From Ailanthus altissimus (lineage: Eukaryota; Streptophyta; Magnoliopsida; Sapindales; Simaroubaceae), in contig OX327699.1 of NCBI GenBank assembly GCA_946807835.1, forward strand, positions 25,656,014 through 25,720,013: 64,000 nucleotides of DNA, given 5' to 3'. Positions within the stretch are counted from its first letter, which is position 1. Every line of letters starts with the position of its first letter. Below, in pieces: positions 34,189 to 46,533 of the stretch. Both the position numbers and the translations under genes were made by a program. The notes under the pieces are model-generated. The model worked only from the letters and a program-made list of their open reading frames with translations, made no database searches and had not been told where the DNA came from.

Positions 34189-37103
34189 TTACACTTTGCG
34201 AGCACGGTCACGCCAAGAACCTTGTTGCTTTGCAAGAACCTAAACCATGATAAATACGGTGTGAAATTCCATCGTTCCTCTCTTTAGCGGGAGAACAAAT
34301 AAGGTTTTCAAAATCAGAAACCACTTACCTTCTCACTAAAGAGACTTTTAGCAACATTGCTATCGTCATTTTTCTTTTCACCAATATCTGCCTCTGGCTC
34401 ACTATCTGAAGAAACAGATGGTGGAACACCTGATGATCCAAACATGGCTTCATCGTGAGCAGCTTTTATCTGTTCCTCTCTTCTTGCCTTCAGAATTTAC
34501 ATCATGTATATCACTTCATTAGAAATCAGAATTCACACTTGACCTCTCAAGAACATTAGAGTGTTAGAACAAACGAGCATAAATATCAAATACTAAGAGA
34601 TGTATGGCAGAGAAGGTGCAGAATACCTCAATGGTAGAAAACCGGAAGCTCTGCCCTATGTGCTTGACTAAGCCTGCATCATCTTCTGCAACTGTAGATA
34701 GAGTGAACACATACCATCAGTTCTATGTTGCTGTTGACGAATGTCGCATCTAAAGGTGGATTAAATATGACTAACCTTCAATTTCTTCATCATCAAGTGG
34801 AGCATCCTTGTTGAACTCAAACCGTTCCCATCCAGAGCCCTTTGTTTCATCCTTTTTAGCTGCATTTAAGACAATATTATTCTAAGGACAGAAAAGATAT
34901 TACAACACGAAGAAAACCAACATATTTTAGGAGCTTTAGCTACTACATTTGCTATCATGCCAGGTATGAGGGAGTGAGTATTCTATATTAAGTGAAACAA
35001 AAGCTGGCCCAGTTGGAATCCTCAGAGAGTTACAGAGATATATTAAAGCAAATCTACATAATAGTAAGGAGGTCAGTATTGTGAAATTTTGTAAAAGATT
35101 TGAGGCATGGAAGGGCATTATGCCCAAAAAGTTTGGCCAATAAGACTAAAACAACAGCATAGCATTAAGTAACATACCAGTTTCAGCAAGCTGAAGTTTC
35201 ATCTTGGCTTTAACTCTTTCAGCCGGTGTCTGTTCACAAAAGAAAGATTGCTTTAATGAAAGTCCAATGCATAATGACCAAAGTAATGAATTTAAGTCCT
35301 TAACATGATAGTTATTACAGCCCTATCCTCTAAAGATCCATCAGTCCTACAATCCAAGTTGATCTCAGATACAAGAACCTGGACTTCATAACATGAAGAG
35401 ATGTATATTCAACTTTGGTGCCTTAATCTAAGGATTTTCCACTTTTGCAATGTCAATCAAAGATAATGTGACATTACCATCTACCTGCTACATAGAAGAT
35501 CATACACCTCATCAATAAAAATGATACAAGACAGGATGGAAAGGAACGGAAGAGAAGGTAAAAATTTAAACAAGGAAATCTGAAAGTTTTCAGAAATTTT
35601 CAGAAAATGTAAACTGTTATGAGCCTTCAGATATTATAAAATGATTCTGCTTTTTACATGGAAAAAAAAGTACAAATGAGAGAGAGAGGGTTATCATATG
35701 TCCCAAAATCACATCTAATGGAACCTTAGTCTAATTCTGTTCCGGATAAGGAGTTCTTTGAATGAGTAGGTTGAGTGCCATTTCCTCTATCCTCATATTT
35801 GCAACAATATGCTGGAAAAAGAACGAATTCATCTGTTTTAAACTAACCATACATTTTCAGTAAGTTTAACTTCTTCAGCCATGATAATGGTGATAAGTAA
35901 GAAATTTGTAACTACATGGATGGGCATGCTAAAACACTTTTTCAAAACTAGAATCATGTGGTACATTTGAAACTAGAGGCTCCTTTTTTATCACAAAGTC
36001 ATACATACATGCATAAGGATAAGCATTTCAAATGATTTCATCTTATTTCTCAACTTACACACCCAATATATAGTCATGTCCGAATTCCTTGAATATCCTC
36101 AATCTCTGTCTTTTCAAGAGTGATCATGTATGCTAACAAATATATATGTTTACACACCACAGGTTTTCATAATTTTTTATCCAGCTATTACCAATAATGG
36201 AACACACACGCACACAAGATGCACAAATATAGATTGAAATCTGGAACTCACAACTCTGAAAGTTTTAGGTCTATGAATAATCTCAAATTCTATCAAATTC
36301 AAGTTTAAAAAGAAAAGCTTCATCATTGCCAAATAGATTCCTGAACTATAATAACAACACACATCGCCTCAGTATCAAGACCTACATGCTCCAAAAGCTA
36401 TTTCTATCTTCTCTCTGTTACATGTAGCAAACACTCAACCCTAAAGCAGCATCTAATGATAATAAATTTCGACCCCAAGCATATGACTTCCAACACAATT
36501 GAATGGAAAACAGAAGATGCATACCATTTTGCCGTAGCCTTCAATTAACCGTGAATAATCAACTTTACTCTTCTTCTCCTTCTCCTCCTCCACTTCTCTC
36601 CTCTTTTCTTCCCTCCTCTCCCGCGGCGAAACACTCCTCCTCCTCCCCCTCCTCGTTTCTCTTTCTCCATCTCTATCTCTATAATCCCTCTCTCTATCTC
36701 TTTCTCGGTCTCTGTCTCTGTAATCCCTCTCTCTAATCCTATCCCTTTCCCGGTCTCTGACTCTATCTCTATAGTCCCTCTCTCTGTCTTTATAATCCCT
36801 GTCTCGAGAATCCTTGTCTCTGTCTTTGGTGGCCCTAGAATGAGACTGTTGTTCTTCGGTCGGTTCCTTCTTGAGCTTGTTTTGAATGGACTCGACTTGA
36901 GCTTGTTTCTGGAGATTAGAGGTTGTGGTTGGGCTCGATGCCTTGACGAAGTTGCTGAGGAAAGAAGACGATGAATATTGCTTTGCTGGTACAGCATCGT
37001 TTTCGGATGAGGAGGAAAAGCCTAGGCCTTGCTTGAATCTAGCCGCTCCTCCGCCCTTGCGAGTCAGCTCCTCGTAGAACGCTGCCGCTTTTTCTTCCTC
37101 CAT
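34189..37103 (-). CDS. Arginine/aspartate-rich RS-like nuclear protein, unknown function
   Basis: Six exons in coding order: 37103-36525, 35229-35178, 34859-34776, 34691-34627, 34487-34329, 34239-34189; total 990 nt, 329 aa. The N-terminal 50 residues hold the conserved start EEEKAAAFYEELTRKGGGAA with RFKQGLGFSS. Residues about 85-170 are a long run of RD, RE and DRER dipeptides ending in an RRGRRRSVSPRERR patch, typical of spliceosome-associated RS-like proteins. Then come SRLIEGYGKMTPAERVKAKM, a GSGWERFEFNKDAPLDDEE segment, an acidic Ser-rich part and the C-terminus KQQGSWRDRARKV. A homologous protein of unknown function lies near B12D and ARR5 in Arabidopsis. A role in RNA processing is an inference from composition. 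The Arg-rich low-complexity stretch makes the other frames open on both strands; these are shadows. Confidence 0.85.
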
Positions 37104-39540
37104 TTCTGCTCAAACTTTCGAGTTTGGGCATTCATTTCTGATGTGCAGATTTTGCTCCGTATCATTACGGCGACGTTTCAGTGCAAATTTATTCTGTGGC
37201 CAACCAATTAGTTTACCTTTTGGGCCATCAGTATATTAACCCAAATGGGATCTTATGGACTCTCTGAAGGGCTCACGCTTATATTTTCAACACGAGGATG
37301 CAGATTGCAGATTGTCATGGATACCAAATGTACTGCAGTCATCTTTAAGTACACCCGCATACCAAATAAAACTCACCGATCTTAACTGTGAGTGTATTTA
37401 GTAAAATGTATTTAGCAACGCTCAATTCTTTAGCAAACGACTCCCATCTTCGATTATCATGTGTAATGAAACAGTAAAAATTAAATAAATAATTCTTTTT
37501 TGGTCTATTAACTAGCGATAGCTAAAAATATCATATATTAATAAATATTTAGATATATGTTTACTTTCAAAAACAACATAATATATAAATATGAGAAAGT
37601 TGAAAGTTATAGTAGGAGCTTTTTGTCCAATGCCTTGTTTTTTAATTACTTTTATTTTATTTTATTTCATTATTATTTTTGTTATTGTATTGCCTTTTTA
37701 TTACATAAAATAATTAATAACAACTCATATCCAAAACCTTATCTACAAATGGATATCACCATGAGCATGCATAAATGTATATTATTCTTGGATCTTATAA
37801 GTTCCTTACTACTAATAATAACATTGTCTCCCAAATTATGGATCGTTTTTCAAGTTATATTTATTATATTTTCATACACGTCCTCGTTTTATTATTTATT
37901 TCATTACTTGAATTATTTAATAAGTCAAAATTATTCAATCAGTGCCAATTAACACATATATGTTTATTAATTTAAAAAAAAAAATTGAAACATCGTTTGC
38001 ATTCACTATCGATGACACCGAGTTCATACATAAATCTCTCCATCCATTAACACCGTATTTAATTATTTGATAACATAATTATGAATAAATAAATAATCAA
38101 TATTTGGAGATATTGTTGTGAAAAGAGTAATGAGTTGTGACTTGTGAGCTGAGGATTCACATTCGATAGCAAAAGGACAACAAAATCTCTTCCCACCATA
38201 TGTGGTTACCACTCGGATCGGATCTTTCCGATTCGTATTCTCTAAATCTCCGCCAAGCCAATAAAACCACCCCAAAAAATTTAAATAAAAAACACAAAGA
38301 TGAATATGATCACAAGGATCAATTAAAGCGTAAAGTCCAAAGCGGATCAAGCAGATCATGGGCTATGCAATTAAATGAGAGAAGAGTTATTTAAAGATCT
38401 GACCGATAACGCATCATGAGGAAGATTTTGAACGCTCTTCTCTTTTTTTTCTGGAAAAAAAAAAATTTTAAATTGCGGAGCGTCACCGTATCAATCCGAA
38501 GATTTTGTTTACCGTAAACACACTGCTAAAATATATTTTTGGAATGACATGACAATTAACGACTCAAGGCGGCTCTCTCTCTTTTAACGCCGCCGTTTTG
38601 GACCTTTATCGGATTTATCAAAAGGGCCCCGATCATGTCATGACTCAAATGTCTGAATTTTAATATTTGACTTCTCCGTATTGACACAGGTCAATGCCAA
38701 GTCTTTTCTAATTTTTTTTGTTTCCCTTGCCTGCAACATTTCATCCATCCCTTCAGAAGGATTGTCAAATACTCAATGAAAAGCTTTTGCATTCTTTTTA
38801 AAAAAATAAAAAGAAGCGTAAACTTTTTTTTACTTTTGGGTTAAAAACTTCCCAAAATAGTGTCGGGTTAATAGCATTGAAGTCCTTTAGCCTTTATATA
38901 TTTAAAAATAAAAACATAGTTTGTTTATTCGTCTCACAGAAATTCTTAAAAATCTTATTGAAAAAAACATATTTTCTTTTTTGAAATGGATTGAAGTGAT
39001 TAAATCAGCCTTGTTATATATAATATTGGTTGAACACAATATAAAGAGTATGTAATTCATTATCAATATTGAAGATTTATTAAGAATTTATCTAATAGAG
39101 ATAGACAAAGTGTGTTTTCATTTAATAAGTTGGTATTTAGAGATTCAAATTTAGTCACTCCATATTTATTATATTTTCAAGTTACCCCTTATATTTTCAT
39201 ACACTATATATTTTGTGTCATCTTTTTTTTATAAATTGGTCTAAAAAATCCCATTCAAACCTGCTGCAGGTATAAGGAGGGTAACTTTAAAGAATGTCAA
39301 TCCACTATTGTTAGGCTAACAAAAATAATGCTTAAGCAAATTAAATAAACTGTTGAACGGATCATGTAATAAATTAACATAAATAAAAATTATTTACAAA
39401 CACCTAAAATAGTTAGATATACTTTCTTGGAGTAGTACATTGTTGTGTTGAACCGTTCATAATAATGAATAAGCAGACTTAAATAAATTATTGAACGGGT
39501 TAAATAATAAATCAACAAAAAATACACTGAGTTAGTAAGG
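37104..39540. other. AT-rich intergenic DNA, no gene seen
   Basis: The promoter of the RS-like gene is on the left. Frames at 37557-37952, 37775-37975, 38063-38359 and 38200-38394 are mutually overlapping or AT-skewed and match nothing I know. A diverged duplication of about 140 bp (TAAATAAACTGTTGAACGG near 39343 and TAAATAAATTATTGAACGG near 39481) leads into the repeat complex. Confidence 0.5.
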
Positions 39541-39599
39541 TAGTGTTGATATATGAATCAAGTAATCGCACCATGGAGTTTTGAAGTGTGCTGGTTGTA

Positions 39600-40320
39600 C
39601 CTCAAATTAATTTGGGCAATTTCGTTGAGGTGCTCAATTATTTTCTTGGCGAATATCTTGGTCAACCCTTTGAGTGCCGCACCTCCGTAAGGTTCTCATC
39701 TAAGAATGTTACCCTATCCGTTGGTCTGTGGGTAACCTCATAAGTGTCGCCCCTACAAATTTGTCCTATAATATCTTTTTGGTCAACCGGTTGAGTGTCG
39801 CATCTTCGTAAGGTTCTCTTTTGAGAGTGTTACCTTGTTTGGTAGTCTGTAGGTAACCTCATAAATGCCGCCTCTTATGAAGTATACCTTTAAGGGTGTT
39901 ACCATCTTTAATATCTTCTTATTCAGCCCTTTTTTGGGTGCTACACGTTCGTAGAGTTATCCTCTGAGAGCATTACTCTATCCGGTGGTCTGTGGGTAAC
40001 CTCATAAGTACTGTCCACTTACGAAGTTATTTTTTAATATATTATTGGTCAACCTCTTTACTGTCGTACCTCCATAGGGTTCTTCTCTGAGAGTATTACC
40101 CTATCCAGTGGTCTGTAAGTAACCTTATGAGTGTCGCCCTCCCAACAGAATACACATATAAGGCATTGTTGTCTTTAATGTCTTATTTGTCAACCCCTTT
40201 TGTGTTGCTGCAAGTCCGTAGGATTCTTCTCTAAGAACGTTACCTTATTCGGTGGTTTATAAGTAACTTTATGAGTGCCACCCTCCTACTGAGTATACCT
40301 CTAAAGGTATTGATCTGTCT
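39600..40320. repeat. Tandem array with alternating 121/143-bp spacing, about 5 copies
   Basis: The anchor GGTAACCTCATAAGT and close variants occur at 39731, 39852, 39995, 40118 and 40262, giving spacings of 121, 143, 123 and 144 bp. Each unit also holds GGTCAACC..TTGAGTG, a C(T/G)CCGTA(A/G)GGTTCT segment and a GTTACC(C/T)TATCCG segment. The alternation suggests a two-part higher-order unit of about 265 bp. Not coding. Confidence 0.85.
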
Positions 40321-40399
40321 TTACAAGTGAGAGTCCATTTTCTATAACCAAAAATGAGAAGTTGTGTAGAAAAAATTCAATAATGAGTGAAAAGTGGAT

Positions 40400-42250
40400 T
40401 TGCTCAGTCGCAATTTTTTACTTTTGCATCTTTTATATTTAAAAATTCTCTTAGCTCTACTCAAAATTTTTACTTTTACTACTACTTTGAATTTTTTACT
40501 CTTACACATGTTTGGAATTTTTTATTTGAAAATTCTCTTTGACCTGCTAGAAATTCTTAGGCTTACACCTGCTCGAAAATTTCTACTTGAAAATTCTCTT
40601 GAACCTGCTCGAAAGTTTTTACTCTTACACTTGTTTAGAATTTTTTACTTGAAATTTTTCTTGGATCTTTTCAAAATTTGTACTTTTACACCTGCTCGAA
40701 ATTTTATACTTGAAAAATCTCTTGAACATGTTCGAAATTTTCATTTTTACACCTGCTCGAAAATTTCTTCTTGAAAATTTTATTGGACCTACTCATAATT
40801 AATTTTTACTCTTACTCATGCTCAAAATTTTCTACTTGAAAATTCTCTTGAACCTGCTCGGAAGTTTTTACTCTTACACCTGTTTAGAATTTTTTACTTG
40901 AAATTTTTCTTGGATCTTTTCAAAATTTATACTTTTACACCTGCTCAAAATTTTATATTTGAAAAATCTCTTGAACCTGTTCGAAATTTTCACTTTTACA
41001 CCTGCCCGAAAATTTCTTCTTGAAAATTTTATTGGACCTGCTCAGAATTAATTTTTACTCTTACTCATGCTCAAAATTTTCCACTTGAAAATTCTCTTGA
41101 ACCTGCTCGGAAGTTTTTACTCTTACACCTGTTTAGAATTTTCTACTTGAAATTTTTCTTGGATCTTTTCAAAATTTGTACTTTTACACCTGCTCGAAAT
41201 TTTATACTTGAAAAATCTCTTGAACCTATTCGAAATTTTTATTTTTACACCTGCCCGAAAATTTCTTCTTAAAAATTTTATTGGACTTGCTCAGAATTAA
41301 TTTTTACTCTTACTCATACTCAAAATTTTCTACTTGAAAATTCTCTTGAGCCTGTTCGGAAGTTTTTACTCTTACACCTGTTTAGAATTTTCTACTTGAA
41401 ATTTTTCTTGGTTTTTTTCAAAATTTGTACTTTTACACCTGCTTGAAATTTTATACTTGAAAAATCTCTTGAATCTGTTCGAAATTTTCATTTTTACACC
41501 TGCTCGAAAATTTCTTCTTGAAAATTTTATTGGACCTGCTCAGAATTAATTTTTACTCTTACTCGTGCTCAAAATTTTCTATTTGAAAAATCTTTTGAAC
41601 CTGCTCGGAAGTTTTTACTCTTACACCTGTTTAGAATTTTCTACTTGAAATTTTTCTTGGATCTTTTCAAAATTTGTACTTTTACACCTGCTCGAAATTT
41701 TATATTTGAAAAATCTCTTGAACCTGTTCGAAATTTTCACTTTTACACCTGCCCGAAAATTTCTTCTTGAAAATTTTATTGGACCTACTCAGAATTAATT
41801 TTTACTCTTACTCATGATCAAAATTTTCTACTCGAAAATTCTCTTGAACCTGCTCAGAAGTTTTTACTCTTACACCTGTTTAGAATTTTCTACTTGAAAT
41901 TTTTCTTGGATCTTTTCAAAATTTGTACTTTTACACCTGCTCAAAATTTTATATTTGAAAAATCTCTTGAACCTGTTTGAAATTTTTACTTTTACACCTG
42001 CCCGAAAATTTCTTCTTGAAAATTTTATTGGACCTGCTCAGAATTAATTTTTACTCTTACTCATGCTCAAAATTTTCTGGTTGAAAATTCTCTTGAACCT
42101 GCTTGGAAATTTTTACTCTTGCACTTACTTGAAATTTTTTACTTGAAAATTATCTTGGACCTGCTCAAAATTTTTAAGCTTACAACTGCTCGGAATTTTC
42201 TGCTTGAAAATTCTCTTAAACCTGCTCAAAATTTTTTACTCTTACACCTA
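40400..42250. repeat. 249-bp higher-order satellite array, 7 units
   Basis: The anchor AAGTTTTTACTCTTACACCTG and its variants start at 40613, 40862, 41111, 41360, 41609, 41858 and 42107, exactly 249 bp apart each time. Each 249-bp unit consists of four diverged subunits of about 61-65 bp built on a theme of ACCTGCTCGAAATTTT, TACTTGAAAAATCTCTTG and TTTTTACTCTTACACC. Subunits at the same place in neighbouring units are much more alike than the four within a unit, which is what defines a higher-order repeat. The partly open frame at 40394-40774 is a by-product because 249 is divisible by three; it is not a gene. Confidence 0.93.
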
Positions 42251-42429
42251 CTTGAGTCTTGGTAAAAAATCTAAGTGAGTAGGCTCTTTGAAAGCTTAAA
42301 TAATCTACTCAGGTCGAGGTTCTAAGTGGTCAGCCTCAGGAGAATTAGGTACTTGTGGTTCTTGATGAAAAAGTCTTTATTACTCTCAAAATTATTATAC
42401 AAAAGTGTAATTCTTCAAATTATTAATAG

Positions 42430-44356
42430 GCTGAATAATGAAAGTCCTTTGTAACTTTATGCTTCTGCTAGACTTTTTAATTTTTTTTCTTCTTATTTTT
42501 AATAAGGTCACTTCTCCTTTGTTTCTCTTTTCCTTTTTTTTTTTAACTCTTCACTCGAGATGGTACCACCTTCACCTTTCAATTCAATTTTTTAAAAAGA
42601 ATTCTGATAGCTTTTTCTTTTTCTTTTTCTACCGCTTTTTCTTCTATTTTTTTTTCAATTCTGTGGCATTAATCCTCTATATTTTTTTTATTTAGGGTTG
42701 CATATACCCTTAGTACATATCCGAGCTACTTTTTGGAGACAACTCTTTTTTTTTCCTTTTCTGAGTAGGGGCTACTTTTTTTTTTTTATCAAGCAACTTA
42801 TTCTTCTCTGTTTTTTTTCTTTTTCTTTTTTCATTTTTTTGTTAAACACATATACTATTTTTTTCAGGGTTGTACATACTCTATACATGTATGACTTAGA
42901 CGATGCATATGCTCGTACCCCTTTTTATGACATGAGCTGCTTTTCTTTTATATTGTACTTGCTCATACTTTTTTTTTATTTACGCAGGAGCTACTCTTCT
43001 TCCTTCATGTTGCACTTGGTTGTATAATTTTTTTTACCCGCGAAAATTTTGCCAATTTTTTTTCACCTCTTGCTAAGAGACATTGATGCTCTTCATTTCA
43101 TTTCATCAATACATCATCTCTCATTTTTAATTTTTTTCTTTAAGCACATCACATCAACTTATTACGTGTGTCACCCATACATCTTTTACAATTCTTTTTT
43201 TTTTTTTTGCAATTCTACTAGGACTCTCTTTAATTCTTCTAGCACTTTGCTATTTTTTTTAACAATCTCACGGCTTTTCTTTCACACATCATTTTTTTTA
43301 ATCCCCTAAAAGAGGTACTTCATTGGTGCAAGAGTAAAAAGTTTTTAGCAAGTTCAAGAGAATTTTTCATACTCTTACTATTGCTTAGATATTTTCTACA
43401 CCAATGAAGTTCCTTTTACTCTTACTCATGCTTAGATATCTACATCATACTGTTTTTCATCAGGGTTGTACATACTCTATACATGTATGACTTAAACGTT
43501 GCATATGCTCGTACCCATTTTTTATGACATGATCTGCTTTTTCTTTTATGTTGTACCTACTCATACTTTTTTTTATTTACGCAGGAGCTACTCTTCTTCC
43601 TTCTTGTATAATTTGTTTTTTACCCGAGGAAATTTTGCCAATTTTTTTCTCACCTCCTGCTAAAAGACACTACTGCTCTTCATTTCATTTCATCAATACA
43701 TCATCTCCCATTTTTATTTTTTTTCTCTAAGCACATCACATTAACTCATTACAGTGTCACCAATACATCTTTTACAATTCTCTCTTTTGTTTGTTTTTTT
43801 TTGTTTTTTGCAATTCTATTGGGACTCTCTTTAATTATTCTAACACTTTGCTATTTTTTTAGCAACCTCACGCCTTTTCTTTCACACACCATTTTTTTAA
43901 TCCTCTAGAGTAGGTACTTCATTGGTGCAAGAGTAAAAATTTCTGAGCAGGTTCAATAGAATTTTTCATACTCTTATTCATGCTCAGATATTTTCTATAC
44001 CAATGAAGTTCCTTTTACTCTTATTCATGCTCAAATATTTACATCATACTATTTTTCTTTAGGGTTGTACATACTTTATGCATGTATGACTTAGACGCTG
44101 CATATGCTCGTATCCCTTTTTTATGACATGAGCTGTTTTTCTTTTATGCTATACCTGCTCATACTTTTTTTTTTATTTACGCAGGAGCTACTATTCTTCA
44201 TTTATGTTGCACTTGCTTGTATAATTCTTTATAAATTTTTTTTTATGCTATACCTGCTCATACTTTTTTTTTTATTTACGCATGAGCTACTATTCTTCAT
44301 CTATGTTGCACTTGCTTGTATAATTTTTTTTTTACCCAGTGAGCAGCCCTACAATC
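42430..44356. repeat. Pyrimidine-rich array of about 0.6-kb units
   Basis: Units anchored by AGGGTTGTACATACT start at 42867, 43463 and 44062 (596 and 599 bp apart); a shorter related start is near 42694. Each unit holds a plus-strand T/C-rich tract, CATTTCATCAATACATCATC, and a hairpin block: ACTTCATTGGTG at 43318 pairs perfectly with CACCAATGAAGT at 43401, with one changed arm in the second unit. Within the block are reverse-oriented copies of the 249-bp satellite theme (GCAAGAGTAAAAA..GAGCAGGTTCAA) and forward ones. The third unit has an internal 99-bp duplication. Open frames here encode only Phe/Leu/Ser-rich text and are not genes. Confidence 0.85.
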
Positions 44357-46533
44357 TGTTGGGAGTTGTACATTCATGGGTGTTTGCATGTGGGTTTTGT
44401 GTTTAATCACAATTTATACATATCTCATATATATAATGAAGCAGCGGAAGCTTAAAGTATTGCAGTAAACACAATCACAATATATTAATCAGAAACGAGA
44501 TTGAGAAATAACCCTTAAAGCCTTTGGTTGGAGATTGTTGAAGTCCACCAAAATGTTGTCTTTGATCAATTCTAGTAATCAACAATGGTGGGTTTGATTA
44601 TCTAGAATGACAGCTTTTGATCCAGCACTTGTTTAACTACTTAAACTTGTGTTCTTGATTTTTTCTTTTGATTAACACTTAATCAATTAATCAAAAACCT
44701 ATTTTGCTAAATTAGTTTTAAGCCTTAAAAGAAAATAATGAATTCAACTCTTGAATCCATTAATTAGAAGACAATTTCTCTTTTCTCTCTTTGTGAAATG
44801 GCTGAGCTAATTTTGCAAAATCAATTTTACAAAAAACGTTTTTAATTTAATTTACATTTGTTTTATTTATACAAATGAATTTAATTTCATTTCATAACAC
44901 TTAATTTCACTTAATTTCAATTTGAATTTAATCTAACCTAATCATAGTTAACTCTGAACTTTAGTTAGGTTAAACTAACATTAAAATATTCTAACTATAG
45001 TTAACTCTTAACTCTAGTTAATTAAAAGAATATTTAATTATTTTAACCATGGTTAACTAACTTAACCATGGTTAGGTTAACTTTTACTTAACCATTAAGT
45101 ATAGTTAATCTAACTTAACTAAATGGTTAACTCTTAACCTTAGTTAAACTTAATTCATTTATTCAACAATTAAATAAATAAATATTTATTTGAATTATTT
45201 AACGATTAAATAATTATCAAGTGAAATTACAATTATGTCCTTACTCGGTTACCAAATTAACCTAAAGTGGGTCCCACCATCTGACCATATACTTTAGTTA
45301 ACGTAACCTTAGTAAATTGCTGGATTTTACTGTATTAAACTATTTAATACGGTACGCTGCCCAAGTGCTCAAAGAGTACATTTCATATTGGGACTCTCTA
45401 GGTCCATGCCCGATTCGTCAAATGAAACTATTTCACAAGTCCGTGAACGATGCCCCACGCACACGTTACGGATATAACAAATCAGCGCGTCAGACCATAC
45501 ATGTTGAGGTTACTCCATATTCGTATAATCCTTCCGTCATTATATCCAGGATGAACGGGATATAGATCATTACCGTCAAATCCCGATAATTTCATCCATC
45601 ACTTTATTATCTTCAGATTCGTATCTTTATGAACAATTTACGCAAACACTTTTGCTATAATGTTCTAACCTGGAGGAAACTCCTTTCCCAGGTTAATTGC
45701 TTACGGCCATAAGACTTTACAAGATACAATCTCGAAGTTCGGATATACAACCCATCTATGTGAGCTGGCGGATCCTATATCTACGCACACCGAACTCCAT
45801 GAGCATCGGACCATACCCAGCGACACGTAGCGGTCAGACCATGAAAGGTCTCTGACATACGTGGAACCAAAGTATGATGGATCTCCCACAAGTTCACTGT
45901 GGCGCTCAGGTCGAAGGACCACAAATACTACTCAACTCGAGAGGACCTTCCTTTGACGGTTTCATAGGATATCTATTGGGGTCCTCATGAGTCTGTTCAG
46001 TATCCAGTCCTAACTGAATACCTGTATGTCTATATGAACTTCAACCAAGCTCATGGTTAACTAAGAATAACCATTTGTACAATACAGCTATAGACATACA
46101 CTAATCTATGTGTTTCACCGATAGACCCTCATTGGTAAACGTAGATCAGGAACTCTATATTTGAGAAGATACTTCCATAACGACATTTCTTAGTCTCTAT
46201 TGCAACTCTTTGCAATTTTGTCATTACTAGTAGATTCTCAGGTCTTTGTTACATTATAGATTAGGTTCTAACTTTTTAGATCCCGCTGGGTATTATAACC
46301 TGCTAACACTTAGCATTTATAACTATCAGCTTTGCTAACTCTTAGCCATGGTTTAAACTTCTTTAAACCAGATATGAACTCATTCAGATCATATCATTTT
46401 TATAATGTTACAAGCTTAATTACCATTTAATAAAAGTTATCAGCGATTTAATAAAATATGCATTGTATAAATATTACAAACTAAATATTCATACAAACTG
46501 GGATGGCGCGTAAGCACATACCCTAACACAATC
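44352..46533 (-). mobile_element. Solo LTR of a Copia element, 2172 bp, with target duplication CAATC
   Basis: The LTR spans 44357-46528. On the plus strand it starts TGTTGGGAGTTGT and ends CCCTAACA; on the minus strand it starts TGTTAGGG, so it has TG..CA ends. It is flanked by CAATC at 44352-44356 and 46529-46533, a perfect 5-bp target-site duplication. No internal domain is present between the flanks, so this is a solo LTR left by recombination. Its right 1.2 kb aligns to the LTR fragment at 1-1206. A GTTAAC-rich island lies at about 44935-45160. It interrupts the tandem-repeat complex, whose text resumes at about 46858. Confidence 0.9.

Noticed and set aside
34020..34235. 71-codon minus frame at the 3' end of the RS-like gene
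   Set aside because: It is the last exon in the wrong register plus 3' UTR; the correct register ends at 34189 after SWRDRARKV.
36503..36997. Open frames overlapping the RS-like gene on both strands
   Set aside because: Shadows of the Arg/Asp-rich low-complexity exon, which leaves all frames short of stops.
38063..38394. Opposing open frames of 98 and 64 codons
   Set aside because: They overlap on opposite strands in AT-rich spacer and match no family known to me.
40394..40774. 126-codon open frame with repeating Leu/Phe/Lys text
   Set aside because: It lies in the 249-bp satellite; the frame stays open because unit length is divisible by three. Later units carry stops and there is no start or splice context.
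42438..44406. Several Phe/Leu-rich open frames suggesting membrane proteins
   Set aside because: They translate T/C-rich tandem repeats; the hydrophobicity comes from poly-T tracts.
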